From the NCBI RefSeq assembly GCF_049056525.1, contig NZ_JBHUPT010000071.1:1-64000 (forward strand): DNA of 64,000 nt, written 5' to 3'. Under the pieces are notes generated by a model that was not told where the DNA came from, made no database searches, and saw only the letters and a program-made list of their open reading frames with translations. The translations under genes and the position numbers were made by a program. Within the stretch, counting starts at the first letter, position 1. Each line of letters starts with the position of its first letter. Shown here in pieces: positions 59,765 through 64,000 of the stretch. Source of the stretch: Leisingera coralii (GTDB taxonomy: Bacteria > Pseudomonadota > Alphaproteobacteria > Rhodobacterales > Rhodobacteraceae).

Positions 59765-61105
59765 GTGTCCTGGGACAGCAAGGTACTTTGGACGGAGGGG
59801 CTGTTTCTGCAGCCGCATCACTTCCAGCAGTCCGACCGTTACAACGAGGCGCTGGTTGCCGGGCTGGCGCGGCGGCTCAGCCCCTATGCCTGGGGGGTGA
59901 ACGGCCTGGAGATTGACCACGAGGCGCTGAAGATCGGCCAGTTTGCCGTCAAGTCCTGCGAGGGGCTGACCCATGACGGCACGGTGTTCCGGGTGCCGAT
60001 GGCGGATCCGCACCCGCCGGCGATGGAGGTTCCGACCACGGTCAAGGATTGCATCGTCTACCTGACCGTGCCTCAACGGCGCCAGGGGGCGGTCGAGGTC
60101 GACCTGAGCGGCGCCGAGCGCTCCGCCAGCCGCCTGCGCCCGGACAAGCAGGAAGTGACCGACGTCACCTCGACCGAGCGCAAGCCGGTGGAGCTGGACG
60201 TGGGCAAGATGCGCCTGCAGTTCGCGCTGGAGGTGGATGATCTGGCCGACCTGCTGGCGGTGCCGGTGGCCCGCATCATCGAGGTGCGCCCGGACAAGGA
60301 GATTGTGCTGGACCAGGCGTTTATCCCGTCCTGCCTGGATGTGCGCGCAGCACCTGCGCTCAGCGGTTTCCTGCGGGAGCTCGAGGGGCTGCTGGCGCAC
60401 CGCATGGAGGCGCTGGCGGGCCGCCTGTCGGAGGCGGGCGGCGCCCGCGGGGTGGCGGATGTGTCGGATTTCATGCTGCTGACGGTGGTGAACCGGATGC
60501 TGCCGCAGGTGCGCCACCTGCGCAATATCGAGAACCTGCACCCCGAACGCCTGTTCACGCTGTGCGCCGGGCTGGCGGGGGAGCTGTCGGTATTCATGTC
60601 GACCGAAAAGCAGGCGCCGGAGTTTCCGCCCTATACCCATGACAACCTGATGGAATGCTTTGCGCCGGTGATCCGGGTGCTGCGCCAGTACCTGAGTTCG
60701 GTGCTGGAGCAGACCGCGATCCCGATCAAGCTGGAGGCGCGCAAATACGGCATCTCGGTGGGGGTCATTGCCGACCGCAAGCTGCTGGGCAACGCCGGTT
60801 TTGTGCTGGCGGTCAGCGCCGATATCCCGGCCGAGGACGTGCGCAAGCATTTCTCCGGCCAGGCCAAGATCGGCCCGGTGGAGGAAATCCGCCAGCTGGT
60901 GAACTCGGCGCTGCCCGGGATCACGCTCCGGCCCCTGCCGGTGGCGCCGCGGCAGATCCCCTATCATTCGGGTGTGGTCTACTTCGAGATGGACGCGGAC
61001 AGCCCCTATTGGCGCAAGATGACCACCTCGGGCGGGATCGCGGTGCATGTGTCGGGACAGTATCCGGGGCTCAAGATGGAGCTTTGGGCAATCCGTAATG
61101 CATAA
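59765..61105 (+). CDS. tssK: T6SS baseplate protein TssK
   Basis: 446 residues from GTG 59765 with GAGGAG upstream. Opening VLWTEGLFLQPHHFQQSDRYNEA is the TssK signature; LLTVVNRMLPQVRHL and FEMDADSPYWRKM near the end agree. Connects the baseplate to the TssL-TssM membrane complex. Confidence 0.96.
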   Translation: MSWDSKVLWTEGLFLQPHHFQQSDRYNEALVAGLARRLSPYAWGVNGLEIDHEALKIGQFAVKSCEGLTHDGTVFRVPMADPHPPAMEVPTTVKDCIVYLTVPQRRQGAVEVDLSGAERSASRLRPDKQEVTDVTSTERKPVELDVGKMRLQFALEVDDLADLLAVPVARIIEVRPDKEIVLDQAFIPSCLDVRAAPALSGFLRELEGLLAHRMEALAGRLSEAGGARGVADVSDFMLLTVVNRMLPQVRHLRNIENLHPERLFTLCAGLAGELSVFMSTEKQAPEFPPYTHDNLMECFAPVIRVLRQYLSSVLEQTAIPIKLEARKYGISVGVIADRKLLGNAGFVLAVSADIPAEDVRKHFSGQAKIGPVEEIRQLVNSALPGITLRPLPVAPRQIPYHSGVVYFEMDADSPYWRKMTTSGGIAVHVSGQYPGLKMELWAIRNA

Positions 61106-61119
61106 GGGAAGGCGCTGAG

Positions 61120-62553
61120 ATGGCTGATTATGACGATCCCTTTGCCGAACCGGGGGATACCGACAAGACGGTGATCAAGCCGAACCCGGGCGGGCGGCGC
61201 TCTGCCGCGCCGATGCAGCAGCCGGAGACACCGCAGGCCCAGCCGGCGCCGGAACAGCCGGCTGCGCCTGCCGAGGCCGGGCTGGATGCCTATGGCGTGC
61301 CGCAGGCGGCGGCGCCGAAACCGCAGGCCGCGGCTGGCGGTCAGAAGGCGCCGAAGATGGCGCTGACGGGGATGAACCAGCTGACCGCCTGCGCCTCGAC
61401 CCTGTTTGCGCTGATTTCCCGGATCCGCAACCGGGCCCAGCACATGGACCCGGACGCGCTGCGCAAGAGCGTTGTGGCAGAGGTGCGCGCGTTTGAAAAC
61501 CGCGCCCTGCAGGCAGGTATTGCCGCGCAGACCGTGAAGATCGCCCGTTATGCGCTGTGCGCGACGCTGGACGATGTGGTGCTGAACACGCCCTGGGGCG
61601 GCCAGTCCTCCTGGGGTCTGCAGTCGATGGTGGCGACCTTCCACCGCGAGGTGGTCGGCGGCGACCGGTTCTATGACCTGCTGGCGCGGCTGGAAAAGGA
61701 GCCCGGCGCCAATATCGACATGCTTGAGTTCCTGTACATGTGCCTGTCGCTGGGGTTCGAGGGCCGCTTGCGGGTGGAGCAGGGCGGTTCCGAGAAACAC
61801 CTGCAGATCCGCGGCGCGCTGGCGCGGATCATCCGCAACCAGCGCGGGCCGGTGGAGCGCGATCTGTCGCCGCATTGGGAAGGTCTGGTGAAACCGTTCA
61901 AGGCGCTGTCGGTCTGGCGGCTGGTGTGGATTACGCTGGCGGCCACTGCTGCCGTGCTGGCGCTGCAGTTCATCGGCCTCAGCTGGATGCTGTCGAACAA
62001 GACCGAGAACGTGGTGGGGCAGCTGTCCATTGTCGACTCCGGTCCCAAGGTGGAGCTGGAGCGGCGGGCGCCGCCGCCGCCGCCGCCGCCGCTGGCACCG
62101 ACCACAGAGGAACAGGTCGCCAAGGTGGCCGGCTTCCTGGAGCCGGAAATCAAGGAAGGCATCGTGCAGGTGTTCCAGAAGGGCAACACGCTGATCATCC
62201 GGCTGACCGGCTCTGGCATGTTTGGCTCCGGCTCGGATCAGCTGAGCAAGGCGTTCCGCACGCCTGTCAACCGGGTGGCCGAGGCGCTGAACGATGAAAA
62301 GGGCAGGATTATCGTGGCAGGGCATTCGGACAATGTGCCGATCCGCTCCTCCCGCTTCCCGTCCAACATGGCGCTGTCGCTGGCACGCGCGAAATCGGTG
62401 ATGGCTGGCATGGCCAGGGTGATGACCAACCCGGACCGGCTGTCGGCCGAGGGCCGCGCCGACAAGGAGCCGATTGCAGACAACAGCACCCGCGCAGGGC
62501 GGGCCAAGAACCGCAGGATCGAAATCCTGCTGGTTCAGGAGGTTGAAGGATGA
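61120..62553 (+). CDS. tssL: T6SS membrane protein TssL with OmpA domain
   Basis: 477 residues. Pro/Ala-rich start, cytoplasmic IcmH/DotU domain (about 85-260; NQLTACASTLFALISRIRN, DDVVLNTPWGG, EFLYMCLSLGFEGRLRV), one membrane span (about 267-290), a Pro-rich stretch, and a C-terminal OmpA peptidoglycan-binding domain (about 330-475; VAGHSDNVPIRSSRFPSN, GRADKEPIADNSTRAGRAKNRRIEI). This is the 'evolved' TssL that anchors itself to the cell wall. ATGA overlap with tssM. Confidence 0.96.
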   Translation: MADYDDPFAEPGDTDKTVIKPNPGGRRSAAPMQQPETPQAQPAPEQPAAPAEAGLDAYGVPQAAAPKPQAAAGGQKAPKMALTGMNQLTACASTLFALISRIRNRAQHMDPDALRKSVVAEVRAFENRALQAGIAAQTVKIARYALCATLDDVVLNTPWGGQSSWGLQSMVATFHREVVGGDRFYDLLARLEKEPGANIDMLEFLYMCLSLGFEGRLRVEQGGSEKHLQIRGALARIIRNQRGPVERDLSPHWEGLVKPFKALSVWRLVWITLAATAAVLALQFIGLSWMLSNKTENVVGQLSIVDSGPKVELERRAPPPPPPPLAPTTEEQVAKVAGFLEPEIKEGIVQVFQKGNTLIIRLTGSGMFGSGSDQLSKAFRTPVNRVAEALNDEKGRIIVAGHSDNVPIRSSRFPSNMALSLARAKSVMAGMARVMTNPDRLSAEGRADKEPIADNSTRAGRAKNRRIEILLVQEVEG

Positions 62554-64000
62554 TCCGCCGTTATATCTTTCCCCTGTTCCGGTCGATCTACACGGTTCTG
62601 ATGCTGCTGGCATTGGCACTGTCGGCCTGTGTGTGGTTCTTTGCGCCCTTCATCGGCAGCGCCGACTGGCGCCCGTTTGACGGCGTGATGGCGCGGCTGA
62701 TCACCATCGGGGTGATCTGGCTTTTGTACTTCATCATCATCGGCCTCATCTTCTGGCGGCGGCGCCGCAAGGACAAGGAGATGACCGAGGAGATGGCCGA
62801 AGTGGCCGACACCTCGGAAGATGATGTCTTGTCGGAGGAAATCGGCGAGCTGCGCGGCAAGTTCAAGGACGCGATGAAGGAGCTGCGCAAGTCCAAGGGC
62901 GGCCGACGCCATCTGAACGACCTGCCCTGGTACATCATGATCGGCCCGCCGGGCGCGGGCAAAACCACGGCGATTGTCAACTCGGGCCTGCAGTTCCCGC
63001 TGGCCGAGAAGCTGGGCAAGGCGGCGATTGGCGGCGTCGGCGGCACCCGCAACTGCGACTGGTGGTTCACCAATGACGCGGTGCTGATCGACACCGCCGG
63101 GCGCTATACCACCCAGGAAAGCGATGCGGATGCGGACAATGCGGCCTGGCTGGGCTTCCTGGGTTTGCTCAAGAAATACCGCAAGCGGCAGCCGATCAAC
63201 GGCGCCATCGTCGCGATCTCGCTGTCGGACCTCAGCTTGCAGGATGAGATCACCCAGAAAAGCCATGCCGCCGCGGTGCGCCACCGCCTGGCGGAGCTGC
63301 GCGAGAAGCTGGGGGTGCGCTTCCCGGTCTATGTGCTGTTCACCAAGGCGGACCTGATCGCCGGCTTCCAGGAGTTCCATGACTCCCTGGGCAAGGAAGA
63401 CCGCGAACAGGTCTGGGGCTTCACCCTGCCGCTGCCCAAGGGCAAGAAGGAAGAGCCGCCGATTGCCGCGTTTGACGCGGAATTCGGGCTGCTGCTGGGG
63501 CAGATCAACGCTCAGCTCCTGGAGAAGATGCAGACCGAGACCGACCATCAGCGCCGGGCGCTGATTGCCGGCTTCCCGGCGCAGGTGTCCTCGATGCGCG
63601 GTGTCGCCCGCGACTTCCTGATGGAGGTGTTCCAGGACAACCGCTATGCGCAGCGGCAGATGCTGCGCGGGGTCTATTTCACCTCGGGCACCCAGGAGGG
63701 TACGCCGATCGACCGGCTGATGCTGGGCATGGCGCAGACCTTTGGCATCGGGCGCCAGGCGATTGGCTCGGGGCAGGGGACCGGACGGTCGTTCTTCCTG
63801 ACCCGGCTGTTCGAAGGGGTGATGTTCCCGGAGGCGGGGCTGGTCTCTGCCGATGACAAGGTCGAGCGCCGCTACCGCTGGACGCGGCGGATTGCGATTG
63901 CCGCGACCGTGCTGGTGGCCATTGCGATGGGCACGCTGTGGGTGCGGTCCTATCTCAGGAACACCGATCTGATTGCCCAGGCCGAGGGCCAGGTTTCGGT
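62550..64000 (+). CDS. tssM: T6SS membrane protein TssM (IcmF), 5' part
   Basis: The first 483 codons are present and the gene runs off the window end. Two N-terminal membrane spans (about 8-30 and 47-68), then the cytoplasmic IcmF GTPase-like domain with Walker A GPPGAGKTT (about 132-140), WWFTNDAVLIDTAGRYTTQ, and the ImcF segment LFTKADLIAGFQEFH. A third span begins near residue 446 (IAIAATVLVAIAMGTLWV). Core of the membrane complex. Confidence 0.96.
   Translation, partial: MIRRYIFPLFRSIYTVLMLLALALSACVWFFAPFIGSADWRPFDGVMARLITIGVIWLLYFIIIGLIFWRRRRKDKEMTEEMAEVADTSEDDVLSEEIGELRGKFKDAMKELRKSKGGRRHLNDLPWYIMIGPPGAGKTTAIVNSGLQFPLAEKLGKAAIGGVGGTRNCDWWFTNDAVLIDTAGRYTTQESDADADNAAWLGFLGLLKKYRKRQPINGAIVAISLSDLSLQDEITQKSHAAAVRHRLAELREKLGVRFPVYVLFTKADLIAGFQEFHDSLGKEDREQVWGFTLPLPKGKKEEPPIAAFDAEFGLLLGQINAQLLEKMQTETDHQRRALIAGFPAQVSSMRGVARDFLMEVFQDNRYAQRQMLRGVYFTSGTQEGTPIDRLMLGMAQTFGIGRQAIGSGQGTGRSFFLTRLFEGVMFPEAGLVSADDKVERRYRWTRRIAIAATVLVAIAMGTLWVRSYLRNTDLIAQAEGQVS

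Noticed and set aside
37005..64000. Phage tail or R-type tailocin instead of T6SS
   Set aside because: tssK, tssL, tssM, clpV, tagJ and an FHA protein are present; no tape measure, holin or lysis genes are seen.
1..64000. tRNA, rRNA or insertion sequences
   Set aside because: No tRNA- or rRNA-like sequence and no transposase frame were recognised by reading.

Overview
The window looks like part of an extrachromosomal replicon (large plasmid or chromid) of a GC-rich alphaproteobacterium of the Roseobacter group (Rhodobacterales; Leisingera/Phaeobacter/Ruegeria-like). This is inferred from gene content and style: a small DnaA-domain plasmid replicase beside parAB, a divergent Zur/Znu locus, and lysine-catabolic and nucleotide-sugar genes. 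Species cannot be fixed from the sequence alone.

Layout. 1-9.4 kb is metabolic: the 5' end of a PhnW-like aminotransferase, a one-polypeptide adenylation/carrier/acyltransferase-3 enzyme, an AspC-like aminotransferase, two adjacent paralogous LysR regulators, and a divergent aldehyde dehydrogenase plus FAD oxidoreductase pair that resembles the AmaB/AmaA pipecolate route of lysine catabolism. 9.4-12.6 kb is a zinc-uptake locus (znuA divergent from zur-znuC-znuB, with two Zur-box-like sites between). 12.6-20.1 kb holds a PhnD-like binding protein and a hybrid histidine kinase, divergent from a 1344-residue rhodanese-rhodanese-YidC-like-dikinase fusion. 20.3-23.7 kb holds a ParDE-type toxin-antitoxin pair, an RpiR regulator, a GFA-family protein and a UDP-sugar dehydrogenase.

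23.7-28.6 kb is the replication and partition module: a DnaA-domain replicase, a presumptive origin with TGTCCCC-type iterons, parA, parB, and 18 copies (16 perfect) of the palindrome TGTCCCCGCGGGGACA. This resembles a parS site and forms a dense array downstream of parB. The 3' end of parB is duplicated in a perfect 147-bp tandem repeat.

28.6-36.8 kb is an envelope module: a YceI-OmpA fusion, a secreted caspase-like protein, an HdeA-like secreted protein, and an ExbB-ExbD-ExbD-TonB-like(DUF4384-like) operon with two unknown proteins. 37.0-64.0 kb is a large type VI secretion locus in one direction: tssA, B, C, hcp, tagJ, tssE, F, G, H(clpV), an unknown Lys-rich protein, a bacterial voltage-gated sodium channel, a 1719-residue TssB-(acidic repeats)-TssC fusion, vgrG, an unknown, PAAR, FHA, tssK, tssL-OmpA and the start of tssM, cut by the window end. 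No tssJ is seen.

The strongest candidates for undescribed biology are the T6SS variant (Nav channel, giant acidic sheath fusion and Lys-rich partner), the rhodanese/YidC/dikinase fusion with its linked sensor, the ExbBD/caspase envelope module, and the parS array.
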